A DNA stretch of 64,000 bases from Aaosphaeria pasadenensis (Eukaryota; Ascomycota; Dothideomycetes; Pleosporales), in NCBI GenBank assembly GCA_022813625.1, contig JAKLMB010000015.1, positions 558,001 to 622,000 of the forward strand, written 5' to 3'. Both the position numbers and the translations under genes were made by a program. The notes under the pieces are model-generated. The model did not search any database and was not told the origin of the DNA. It saw only the letters and a program-made list of their open reading frames with translations. Every line of letters starts with the position of its first letter. Positions within the stretch are counted from its first letter, which is position 1. Of this stretch, positions 36,201 through 46,009 are shown one piece after another.

Positions 36201-37187
36201 TTAGACGATAGAGAACCACCTCCTCTCCTTTTGCCTGATCTCGAATGCAACCTTTCCGTCACCAGCGAGCTTCTTGAGGACCTCCTCCATGAGGGGCTCG
36301 ATGGCCATCTCACGGACTTGTGGGTCGAGTTCGGCGCCGTGCAGGGAGGTGACGAGCTGCTTGACAGTGACGCTTCGCTTTGGTCCTGGTGCGCGGATCT
36401 GGGCGAGAGCTCCAAGGACCTGCTCCTCTCGTCGTGCCTTTGCGCGGAGCTCGAGAGTGATCTTTCGTGGGAGGTTGTCGATGACAGTTCCGTGGGCTGG
36501 GTAGCCGATCTTGCAGTTGTGGGTAGCCATGGCTCGGAGAGACTCTACCCAGACACCCAATTGCTCGACAGCTGCTGTTCCGTGGCCAAGGACGTTGTCT
36601 CCAGTGAACATGGCGTTGTCTTCCTCGAGGATGAAGCATGTGTGGTCAAGTGCGTGGCCAGGTGCGTGCACAGCCTTGAGAGTGGCACCGTCAACGCGGA
36701 AGATTTGTCCATCTTGGATGTCTTGTTGCGTCTTGTTGGGGGTGTGCTTATAGATGCTATCCTTGAGGTATGGGTACATTCGGAGGAGATCTGGTACTCC
36801 ACCAGTGTGGTCACCGTGCCAGTGGGTGAGGAAGACGTGGGACAGGGTGATACCGGCGTCGGCGAGAGTCTTTTCCATCAAAGTCGCCCACTCCGCGATT
36901 CCCTGTGCAGTGTCGACGAGCATCCTCTTTGGTCCAGTGCCAATGATGTAGCAGTTTGTGCCTTGAAGAGTGAACTTCCCGGCATTCTGGCCCAAGACGC
37001 GGATCACACGTGGGCTGATCTGCTCAACGTCTGCGATGTAGGGAAGACGTGCGAGTTGTGTCTCAAGGTAGTCTTCGAAAGCGCAGATGTTGAGAGCCTT
37101 GTTGATCTGCTTGTAACCTCCCTTGTGTTGAGGCTTCTTCGGCGCCTCCGCGCTGGCGGTCTGAGTGATGGTTTGAGTGACGGCCAT
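36201..37187 (-). CDS. Metallo-beta-lactamase thioesterase, MdpF/GedB/AgnL7-like
   Basis: This enzyme releases the octaketide from the ACP of TE-less non-reducing PKSs, giving atrochrysone carboxylic acid. The gene has no introns and encodes 328 residues from the ATG at 37187; the same frame extends upstream to 37235, but the shorter start gives the usual N-terminus. The metal-binding motif THWHGDHTGG lies at residues 121-130. Further family marks are the HAPGHALDHTCF segment, the TGDNVLGHG loop and the GYPAHG segment, which supply the remaining metal-binding His and Asp. The family length is near 320. The pairing with a PKS that ends at its ACP, 13 kb away on the same strand, strongly supports the function. 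Confidence 0.93.
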   Translation of the reverse strand: MAVTQTITQTASAEAPKKPQHKGGYKQINKALNICAFEDYLETQLARLPYIADVEQISPRVIRVLGQNAGKFTLQGTNCYIIGTGPKRMLVDTAQGIAEWATLMEKTLADAGITLSHVFLTHWHGDHTGGVPDLLRMYPYLKDSIYKHTPNKTQQDIQDGQIFRVDGATLKAVHAPGHALDHTCFILEEDNAMFTGDNVLGHGTAAVEQLGVWVESLRAMATHNCKIGYPAHGTVIDNLPRKITLELRAKARREEQVLGALAQIRAPGPKRSVTVKQLVTSLHGAELDPQVREMAIEPLMEEVLKKLAGDGKVAFEIRQKERRWFSIV

Positions 37188-40073
37188 TGTTTCGAAATGT
37201 GTGTTAAACAGTGATTGATAATAAGGGAAGTTCAAGGAAGATCAAGTTCAAGGAAGACCAGCGAGTCTAAGTGATTATTAGGCAGGTGGAGTGATTGCCA
37301 GTGGAAGTGTTGTTTGGAAGTGATGGTGAATGTACCAGATGGATGGAAATGGGTTACAATCGAGCTCCAGATATACACTTCTAGAACCCTTATCGGACCC
37401 CTTCGGTGACCAATCTTTTTGCATTTTTTTCTATGAGCTGAATAGACCATCCGAGTGAATTGTTTACGATGATAGTAAACCTTCCGTATGGATTGCTTTC
37501 GAAACGGACAAGGTGGGTTGGTTGAGACACGGTCGTCATGCAAGGGTGGCCGTGTGCCCGTACGGATCAGGTGTATGGCCCAAGGATGTCGCCCCACGAT
37601 ACGGGACCTTTTCCCTTGGGCCTAAATTGTTTTCACGCATTCCCCAGAGTATGTAAGGCGGGGGCTGCCTCCCGCGCTCGTGTTCGCGCGTGCTTTTGGG
37701 CTGATCACAGTTCATCTTCACGTTCGTTGGTTTCATATCGCGAACTTCCATCACTTAGACTCAGATCTTGGCCGATTGTTTTGGGCAGGTAACATTCAAC
37801 AATCAGCCCAGAAATCATTGCTATCTACTCAGAATGCGAAAAAAGCGAGTTTTAATTGTAGTTCCTTTTCATTTAATTCGCCTACCCTTGATATCAAATA
37901 GCGTCGTTCTTTGCCTTGGAAACGTCCACGTTGGATACGGAGATTCGCCAGAGGATGGAGGATCTGGTTGCCACTTGTAACTCAAGACATTCTACGTGAA
38001 ATCGACCTAAAAATGAAGTTAATGCAGACATTATCTTTCGTGATTACTGGTTGTTGTTTAGTCAAAAAGAAGTTTCTGTTGCATGCATTGCATATTTCCC
38101 AATTAGAACAACTCCACCACCACGTTCACCCACGTTAGTCGTTGTCACGCAGCGATCCACCCCCACGTAGACCATCGACATATCCTGTCGATCCTCAACG
38201 TGAATCTAGAAGCTTAGAATAACGCTGATGCGAACGATAGCAGCGAGAGAATTTCGCTGACCCTCATGTTTCGAGATAAGGTCTACGCGGCCGGGCGAGA
38301 GGCCTCAACGTCGCTGCTCATGAGCACAACATCTAGTTACTGCATACGGTCAGAAATCAGCAATCATCTTACCAGAATCAATCATTGCGTTTTCTGGAAC
38401 GTCCGTACGTGATTATCTTCCTGCTATCCAAGAGAGGAAACATTCATTTGGAAGGGGATGGAAGATGATGACTCTATCCATCATCATCGTCCAAAGATCG
38501 AAAACGCGAGGTTCGAGGGTCCAAAGTCGAACATCCCTGCCCAACGCCTCGAATCACGTTGTCAGACGCTTATCCACATCCACCATCTACACACACATGG
38601 GCACAGTAGATACACACATTACCATATTTCCCAACGTAGAAACATCTACAAGGATCCCATGGCTATCCACCTCGTACGAACGTACGACGCCTCAGGGTGC
38701 GGGCGGGCGCCGCCTCGTCACGATGCGACCACCCAAGGGGTCTCCCTCCCTCCGTCGGAAGTCAGGGTCTCCCATGTGGTAGTGCTCAGGCCAAGGTCGT
38801 CTCTATGCTTAAACAGCCGCACATGAATTGGATACTCCTTCCGGAAGTGGGGCTACACAGTCAACGAACAACCTTGTTTGACGCCTCGAAGCTGGTAGGC
38901 GGAACGTAGACAGAGGGAGTACAGATGCGGTCGGAACAATGGTCCGCCTATCCTACTCCGCTTGCTGGGAGAGACTACGCGTCAGCTGGTTGGCTGGTGA
39001 AGGGCTGGATATGGAGGTCAGGTGGGAGGTTAGTCATTCACGTAGGGCTGCTATGGTACTGTACTGCTGAACAACGATGTCGTCCGGTCGGTGCCATACT
39101 GTTCAAAGTGGGCACCTCCTAAAGTGATGACTGGCCTAGATCTCGATTCTGACCGGGAGACTTGGAGACATGAAGCGGTGGTGATGTTGAGTTGATTAGA
39201 TTATCTAGGTGAGATCTTCCCTCTCTCTCTCCCACCGCCGGTCGGAAATAAACTCCTATGTTTTGCTGTAATCGTGGCGAATCTCGTCGTGCTCTATCTA
39301 CGTTAAGCATCCAGCCGGCCAGATTGGGACATGCATCTACTGCAATGTTGATCTCTTTTGGGCAGACATGCTGATTCTACATTTCCCATCCCACAGCCTC
39401 ATGCAAGATCCGTACTATAGATCGTTTCTTTCGCCGTCCGGACGTTGTGTATACATCCGAGCCGCAATGTATACCGTCCTTCAGCCGATGCCAACGGTTT
39501 TGTATGACGCTGTTTGTCATCACAAGAGGTTCCGATCACAACGGTACGTGGCGTCCGTATACACCCATCTCTCAGATACGAGGCTAGCTGTTTTACTTAC
39601 TAGAGTGTCCGTGAAGATCTTGTTGTTCCTTCCGTGTGTGATCTTTTTCGATCTCAATGTGTTTTTGAGGTCTTTGGAGTCTAGATGGCCTCGGAGGTCT
39701 TCTGTTGGTACTTGGCAGCACGGAGCCCCGAGTAGTAGCGGATCTCCGATTATCTGGATAAATTGAGGCTTCGCGAATTGGCAATAGCTCCTGCTATCGT
39801 GAATATTCTGAGAGGGTTCATGGTGTTTGAAAGCTTTAGTGTCGCAATGAACTTTCTCTTTCTAACGCTTAGTGACAAGTTGGTCTACATCGCGAAAGTA
39901 GTGGAGAAAAGTCCGACCCGTATATGTAGCATTATCACGATCACTGAACAGAGCATTGGAAGGATCTTGAAGGTTCAAAAAAGTTTGGAATTCATGTCAT
40001 ATCTAATTAATGTGCCCATTTCTAATCGTAACACCGCCATAGCCCAATGACCAGCCCGCTAATTCATACATGC
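37188..40073. other. 2.9 kb interval inside the cluster without a gene
   Basis: No frame could be supported. Plus-strand ORFs at 38458-38826 and 39368-39766 have no motif and no convincing splice partners. The left 400 bases should be the thioesterase promoter and include a TCG-N5-CGA site. The interval is the widest gap in the cluster; a lost or decayed gene is possible, but no remnant was recognised. Confidence 0.45.
37589..37599. promoter_or_regulatory. Candidate AflR-type binding site TCG-N5-CGA
   Basis: The 11 bases TCGCCCCACGA fit the palindromic AflR consensus TCG-N5-CGA and lie about 400 bases upstream of the thioesterase start. The cluster encodes an AflR-domain regulator. A six-fixed-base motif is expected several times by chance in 30 kb, so the single site is weak evidence. 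Confidence 0.3.
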
Positions 40074-41048
40074 TCAGTTTCGGAAGTTCTTGGAGACACC
40101 AGGGACGATCGAGTCGATCTGCCTGATGATCTCGGTAGCAACACGTGCTTGTGCCTCGCGGCCAGCCTTACCTGTAACCAATTCGGTGGGCTCCTCGACG
40201 TATCCGTCGCTGAGGTACTCTCCGTGGCTCTCTGGGCCAGCAAGTGCGCCAGCGAGCAGTGTCCTGCTGCCAACCTCGGTGGATCGCGCAACAATGAGCT
40301 TGAACAGCCAGAAGCCCCAGCTGTTCATGTCGCGGGAAAGCTCGGAGTGGCAGAGTCCAGGGTTGGTAACATTGATCGTGACTGGGAATTCACTGGCGGG
40401 ATGGTGTTCACCAATCTGGCGGATACCCCACAGCTGAACGAGCTTAGAGACGGGGTACTGCTGATCCCAGTGCTTCTCTGCGAAAGCCCTGTCGGAGCAC
40501 TTGGCAAGAATCTCGCCATCGGCTGCGGCTCTCTGGGGGAAGGTAGTGTGGTCGTAGGCTGCGGATCCTGTGGTCGTGAATACGGGACGTGTGTTGTACT
40601 TGGCGGCTGTCTCTTTCATCTTTGGCAAGATGAGGCCCAAAAGGAGGAAAGATCCGGTGACGTTGACGGTCATTCCCTCTTCCTGGCCTTCAGCCTCGTG
40701 CCATTCAGCGCGGACAACACCCGCGTTTGCGATGAAGATGTCGAGACGATCCAACTCGGCTTCGCATTGTTTCGCGAAAGCCTGAATGCTCTTGTAGTTG
40801 GCCATGTCGAGTTTCCAGACCTCAATGTTCTTGAGACCGGTGGATTGCGAAATATCTTGCTTGGCCGCATGGCCTTTGTCAAGGCTGCGCACCGCTAGAA
40901 TGAGCCTGCTGGCGCCCAAGCGAGCGATATGGCGGGCAGCTTCTTTACCGAGACCAACATTGCTACCGGTGACGACGACGGTCTTGCCGGTGAGATCGCC
41001 CTTGGGGTAAGGGGGAGTCTTGAAGAATTGGCTGTAGAGGAAACCCAT
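40074..41048 (-). CDS. Short-chain dehydrogenase, retinol-dehydrogenase-like
   Basis: One intronless frame of 324 residues. The Rossmann NADP-binding motif TGSNVGLG is at about residues 27-34, the IANAG motif is near 110, and the active-site Tyr and Lys are in the YPVSK segment near 199-203. The overall form is that of the WW-domain-oxidoreductase or retinol dehydrogenase group of SDRs, common in fungal clusters, and differs from the second cluster SDR at 61484. It probably reduces or oxidises a ketone or alcohol on the polyketide skeleton. A further SDR of this sort occurs in agnestin- and xanthone-type clusters, but the exact substrate cannot be read from sequence. Confidence 0.85.
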   Translation of the reverse strand: MGFLYSQFFKTPPYPKGDLTGKTVVVTGSNVGLGKEAARHIARLGASRLILAVRSLDKGHAAKQDISQSTGLKNIEVWKLDMANYKSIQAFAKQCEAELDRLDIFIANAGVVRAEWHEAEGQEEGMTVNVTGSFLLLGLILPKMKETAAKYNTRPVFTTTGSAAYDHTTFPQRAAADGEILAKCSDRAFAEKHWDQQYPVSKLVQLWGIRQIGEHHPASEFPVTINVTNPGLCHSELSRDMNSWGFWLFKLIVARSTEVGSRTLLAGALAGPESHGEYLSDGYVEEPTELVTGKAGREAQARVATEIIRQIDSIVPGVSKNFRN

Positions 41049-42257
41049 TGTGTTGAGTGAGAATGTGCGATTGTTTGATTTGAAGTTGAGGAGTGATAGT
41101 AGGTTGGTAGGTTGGAAGCTAAGAGGGGTAGAAAGAGGAAAGGCTTTGTTCGGGGTAATCAGCTGGTGTGGGGATCGGGGGTAGAGGGTAAGACGGAATG
41201 TGATGTGCGAGTTAATGCAGGATCGGAATATCTGTAGAGAGACGAGGCTGCTGCTGAATTTATTTGCAAGGTGATGAGGGCTGTGCCACTTTGTGATTGC
41301 GAATCTAGGGAGGCTAGACAGGAGGAGAGAAGAGTACGGATACGGACAAGGAATGGAGATTGAAGGATTTGAGAAGGAGATATGAGAGATTGTAAATGGA
41401 GGAAGTGATGAAGCGTAGTTAAGGCGTAGTTAAGCTAATAATGGGCAAACAAACAAAGAGGCCGCTCGGGACGGCAACACGCAGTCACACGTGATCGGCA
41501 TTCACATACTTGATGTAGGCTAGCGCGGATCGGTCATTCGCTGTCCGATACTTTAGTCCACCTCCGACTCTGCCTTAGACTACACTTTTTAGCTCCATCA
41601 TCCCTGAAGGGATAGATTAATTGGTCCCAGTCTCCTCGGCCGGCTTATTGCTGTGCCACATATTCTTTGTTCGCGCACAGAAAAAGAAACGGTGCTCGAA
41701 TGTTAAACTTGTTCCCCCTTTGCAGCACTCCTCAAAACAAGTATTCTGTTTATGAAGTCATCGGTTTGAGAACAGCTTTCACATGTCTCCTACATTGATC
41801 TTCAACTAATACGGAAATGGCGTAGCGCGGACCTTTAGCTTACAGTTTCATATGCATGCAATTATCCCCGACATTAACACCCTAAACTCCACCCCAGTCT
41901 CCATCCGACTGCATAGCCCATACATTGCAATGCAATGCTCGGGTCTCACCAAAATCATTGTGTCGCACTCAACAAGTCGGAACTGCCCATGACCTCCGAC
42001 CGGGCTGACAGTCTACGGAGCTTCGCTTGCCTGCGACTCCCACCTGTGTTCCTCAGAGGCATTCGGGCATCGGACCACGCAAGTAGCCTACAATTATTGC
42101 AATATAGACGTGCCACGCCAGTGGGCCACGAGGACGAGAAGCGGTATACCCCTCCCTCGTCCTGCTGCTGTACTGATTTGTTTGTCGATCAGGGTCTTTA
42201 ACGAATATCTAAATTTACATACATTCACACATCCACTCGACACCCACAGAGACCAAG
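41049..42257. promoter_or_regulatory. Divergent intergenic region between SDR and NmrA-like gene
   Basis: These 1.2 kb lie between two divergent cluster genes and must carry both promoters. The SDR side is purine-rich on the plus strand (41049-41450), which is a pyrimidine-rich leader for the minus-strand SDR. A near-match to the AflR site, tcgggcatcgg, lies near 42064. ORF 41935-42201 has no motif. Confidence 0.4.
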
Positions 42258-43106
42258 ATGCCTACTTACGCCATCCTCGGTAGCACAGGAAACTGTGGTT
42301 CTGCCTTGATCCAGAACCTCCTCAAATCTCCTGAGAACAACGTTAACGCCTATTGCCGCAATGTTGCTAAACTCCACCGTGTCGTCCCTGAGGTCGTTGA
42401 CAACAAGCACGTGCAGGTCTTCGCTGGCAGCATTCACGATGTAGACCTCATCGTCGACTGCATCCGCGGAACCGACGCTGTCTTCATGGTCGCCACGACC
42501 AATGACAATCTTCCTGGATGCCGCATCAGCCAGGTAACCCCCGCTAATATCTAGAACTCCAATGACAACATGCTAACCGCGAGACAGGACTGCGCCGAGA
42601 CCATCATCTCCGCCATGGAGAAAATTAAGGCCACAGGAACCCCAGGCGTCAAACTCCCTAAGATCGTTCTCCTCAGTTCCGCTACCATCGACGACTATCT
42701 CTCCCGCCACATGCCTGGATGGTTCAGGCCCATCATGTTGGCCGCCGCATCCCACGTCTACGAAGATCTCCGCCTCACCGAAAAGCTCCTCCGCTCCCAC
42801 TCCGACTGGCTCTCCGTCGTGTACATCAAGCCCGCCGGTCTCTCCCCCGATATCTCCCGCGGCCACCAATTGACTCTCGACGAGGAGGAGAGCTTCATCA
42901 GCTACCTCGATCTCTCCGCTGGTATGATCGAAGCTGTGCAGGATCCTGAGGGCCGCTACGTCGGCAGGAACGTCGGTGTCGTCAATGCGAAGCGCGGAGT
43001 TGGCGCCAAGTTCCCTCGCGGAACGCCGTTCTGCATCTTGATGGGCTTGACGAGGCATTTCTTCCCGTTCTTGCATCCTTATCTCCCTACCACTGGCCCT
43101 GCGTAG
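42258..43106 (+). CDS. NmrA-like NAD(P)-binding protein, MdpK/averufin-oxidase-like
   Basis: Two exons (42258-42533, 42588-43106) separated by a 54-base intron give 264 residues. The N-terminus YAILGSTGNCGSAL is a GxxGxxG Rossmann site of the atypical SDR (NmrA) type. The central LSSATIDDYLS and the following aromatic helix are typical of the group that contains MdpK and the aflatoxin averufin oxidase (AvfA/AflI). In ring-cleavage pathways this protein is needed near the Baeyer-Villiger step, though its chemistry is not fully agreed. It is the only plus-strand gene among its neighbours. It lies tail-to-tail with the questin-oxidase-like gene, which it is expected to work with. Confidence 0.88.
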
Positions 43107-43722
43107 GTTATTTTTCTCGTATTGATTGATTGCATTTATTGGTATTAGACTTCAGGTTCTCTGTGCATATGGTAGGGGTGTTCTTTTTCGTGGGTAGAAT
43201 TGATAGATAGAATGTAACGATCTATGAGAATACACGATACATGTCAAATTGAGAAGAGAAACATATTCCTTCTTGTGAGATAACTAAATAAATTAACCAT
43301 CCTATAAGTTCCTCAGTTTTCCAACTTTTAAAACATTCGGTAAGCTTTGCAATTCTGTTATCACTAGTATACATTACCCAGTGGTTGACTCTATCTTATT
43401 GCTATAACATATCAGACAATCTATTCAGTATTCCATTATATCTACCTGTCACAATTGATACGGTCACGGCTGAATGAACAATATCACTGCCCTATGTGTT
43501 ATCTTGGGATCAGTTTGCTTTGCTGCAGGTAATTCTGAAACTCGGATGTATCACATGTTAGATAATGCAAAAGACAACCAAAATTGTCCAGGTAGATTAA
43601 AATTCAGTTCATCGAAAAAGAGAAACTGAAAGTAAAATTTCATTTTTCATTGAATCAAGATAGTATCTATACGAATAGGAAACAACCCAATTCTACTTCA
43701 TTACCCTATCGCCTATTACAAT
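43107..43722. other. AT-rich convergent 3' region
   Basis: An AT-rich interval between the 3' ends of the NmrA-like and questin-oxidase-like genes. No frame, RNA gene or repeat was supported. Confidence 0.5.
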
Positions 43723-45114
43723 CTATTGCGGCTGCTGCTTGACCAAATCGGGCCTCTTCCAGGGCTGTTCGAAACCCGTGAAGGGCACCCACTTGAGATC
43801 TGTGTGCAGATTCTTGGTGGTATCCTGGCACATCCTCGCCAGCCTCAACCACATGTCACCGCGCATGGGGAAGTAAGTCTCGAACTCCCCGTTCTCGTAC
43901 TTGCTGGCGCAGTTCTCGCCGTTCTTGAGCGCACGGATGAACTTCGCGGCGTGTCCGTCGTCGTGCTCCTTGCAGACGGCGCTGAACAGGTCGTCCCAGG
44001 ACATGCCGTCGCTCTCGGGGGAAGAGTAGTTTGAGATGGCAGCGCCGTCGAGGACAGAGCAGCCAGAGACAGCGTACCAGGCGAGATCGAGACGGCCCTT
44101 CCACTCGACGAGGCGGATACGGTCCTCGAGCTTGATCCACGGCTGGCGGATGAAGACGGTGAAGAAGATGCTGCTGGTGACGGCGTGCATGTAGAAGAAG
44201 TCGATCTTGGTCTTGCGGATGTGGGCCTTCGCAGGGTCCTGTGCGGCGCCAGCGAAGTACGCGCAGGTTGCGATCATTTCAGCAGTGCGGCGCTCGAGGG
44301 ACTCCTCGTCGTTGCGGATGCGGAACTGCGAGGCGAGGCTCGCCATCTCTTCGCCCGCACGTCCGACGATGCCATCGCGCATCTTGTTGCCGAAGTCGCT
44401 CCAGACGGGTGCAGTGCGGATCTTGTCGGTGGCGCGAACTTCGTGGATCAGGTCAAGCATCGACTTGGGCTTGACGGATGGGTAGGAGATCTCGGCTTCT
44501 TGCTCCGCGGCGTTGAAGAGCTTACCGATGTGGCTGTCGTCGTGGGCAGCGGCTTGTGCAAGGGCTTCTGCGACGATGGCGGGCTGCTCGAATTCGACAC
44601 CGAGACCCAGGTGGATAATGGGGTGATAGGCTCCCTCGTACATGCGGGCGAGGATCAGATCGGCCGTTGGGGTTCGGTCCAGCACGTACTCCTGGATGGC
44701 GGCTTTCCATCCCTTGACTGCGATCTCGTTCTTGAAGAACTCGAGGAAGGTGTGGTATTGGTGCACCTCGCCGATCAAGGCATCGTAAACTGCGTTGGGG
44801 TTGCTCTTGTCGCTCAGCTTCTCGAGCAGTTCCGTGTCGATGTCAGGGATGACGCGCTGAATCTGAACGCCGTCTTCGTAACGACCTTCCAAATCTTCAG
44901 GGGTTCCGCCCATTGAGAGCACCGAGAGAAGGCTGTGTGCAATGTGGTTGTGGCCCGCTCGGTCGCGGAAGAACATGTGCCATTCCTCATGATTCTTCTT
45001 GAGGAACTTGTTGCATGCTTCGATCGACTCTGGTGTGATGTTTCCGGTTGTGACGAGACCAGTGTTCTTAGGGTCTATCTGGATTGGAACCGCCTCTGTC
45101 ATAGTGGCAATCAT
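43723..45114 (-). CDS. Questin-oxidase-like Baeyer-Villiger enzyme (DUF4243), MdpL/GedK/AgnL3-like
   Basis: Members open the central ring of anthraquinones (questin in geodin synthesis, emodin or chrysophanol derivatives in monodictyphenone and agnestin synthesis) to give benzophenones, using NADPH and oxygen without a recognised flavin site. The frame is one exon. I start at 45114 (MIATMTEAV), giving 463 residues; the frame runs open to 45204, but those 30 residues are outside the family norm. Family marks include HNHIAHSLLSVLSMGG, the GAYHPIIHLGLGVEF block and the HDDSHIGKL block, rich in conserved His, then AGRAGEEMASLASQF-like helices and the HDDGHAAKFIRAL segment near the C-terminus. Its presence predicts a ring-opened product rather than a simple anthraquinone. 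Confidence 0.93.
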   Translation of the reverse strand: MIATMTEAVPIQIDPKNTGLVTTGNITPESIEACNKFLKKNHEEWHMFFRDRAGHNHIAHSLLSVLSMGGTPEDLEGRYEDGVQIQRVIPDIDTELLEKLSDKSNPNAVYDALIGEVHQYHTFLEFFKNEIAVKGWKAAIQEYVLDRTPTADLILARMYEGAYHPIIHLGLGVEFEQPAIVAEALAQAAAHDDSHIGKLFNAAEQEAEISYPSVKPKSMLDLIHEVRATDKIRTAPVWSDFGNKMRDGIVGRAGEEMASLASQFRIRNDEESLERRTAEMIATCAYFAGAAQDPAKAHIRKTKIDFFYMHAVTSSIFFTVFIRQPWIKLEDRIRLVEWKGRLDLAWYAVSGCSVLDGAAISNYSSPESDGMSWDDLFSAVCKEHDDGHAAKFIRALKNGENCASKYENGEFETYFPMRGDMWLRLARMCQDTTKNLHTDLKWVPFTGFEQPWKRPDLVKQQPQ

Positions 45115-46009
45115 GGTGACGGTGTTGAAGGAGATGTGATGGTTGGAGATTGCGGAGAGTGCTCTTGTATTACTGCCGACCAGGGCAAAATGGATTGGAA
45201 ACAAAAGATATTATCGAGATCTTCTACTTGTAATATTTCAGGCATTTTATTTAGCAATTGAAACATGATCTTCTACTTTGAGCCTTTCGGCATGTAGGTG
45301 TCGGAATAGGTGGAGTGACATAGTCGGAGCTGGACAAGGTCGGACCCCGATGTGCTTACTCTGGCATATCAAACGATAGGTTGACATTCAACCATCAAAC
45401 ACACCGTTACACGAAAATCATCTTCGAACATCCAAATATGCAGATCGTTTTGATTTAAAGCGATGGCTTAGCAAGTGCAGGTGTCTAGGTGTGGTCTTTT
45501 TGTGGAGTGATTACTCGGACTTGGTCAATTCTACGGTCAACGACGCGTACATGTTGCGAGGTTGTTAGCCTTAAACAGAATGCCTGATTGATGTACGAAA
45601 CCATCGCGAGATGTACATTGCGGGGATAATTGCAGAACGCTGCGCTGATACACGTGCGCAAGCCTATCATTGCCTGTGTGGTTCTATGTATCTTCACATG
45701 TGTCAACAGCAAGCAATTTTTTGTTCTTCACTACTATCATTGCATGGGAAGAAGTCAAGTTTCTATGTAAAACAAAATGATTGCTATGCTAGTAAAAATA
45801 TGTAATGAGAGGTCCTATACAGTTTGTAAATACAACATCGCTCAGCACGCAATACTATACATCTAAACTCGTACTATACAACAAATGGAATGATACAAAG
45901 AGATTGTACCCTGTTTCTTCGACCAGCAAATCGACCATTGTTAAAAGGAAAACAAGAGAATGTTACAATAGAACAATCCAAGCAAATCACGAACAGTCAT
46001 CCCTATCTA
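45115..46009. promoter_or_regulatory. Promoter region of the questin-oxidase-like gene
   Basis: These 895 bases hold the upstream region of the ring-cleavage gene and the 3' end of the CoA-ligase gene. It contains the clearest AflR-like site in the cluster at 45340. The right part (45700-46000) is AT-rich. No gene was supported. Confidence 0.45.
45340..45350. promoter_or_regulatory. Candidate AflR-type site TCGGACCCCGA
   Basis: An 11-base match to TCG-N5-CGA, 226 bases upstream of the questin-oxidase-like start. It differs from the site in the PKS/GMC promoter (TCGGATCCCGA) at only one base, which is better support than the bare consensus. Confidence 0.45.

Noticed and set aside
36231..37214. 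327-codon plus-strand ORF
   Set aside because: Antisense shadow of the thioesterase gene, which has clear metal-binding motifs.
40047..40898. 283-codon plus-strand ORF
   Set aside because: Antisense shadow of the SDR, whose Rossmann and YxxxK motifs are on the minus strand.
45115..45204. Upstream extension of the questin-oxidase-like frame by 30 residues
   Set aside because: The added residues resemble no family N-terminus; the start at 45114 gives the usual length.
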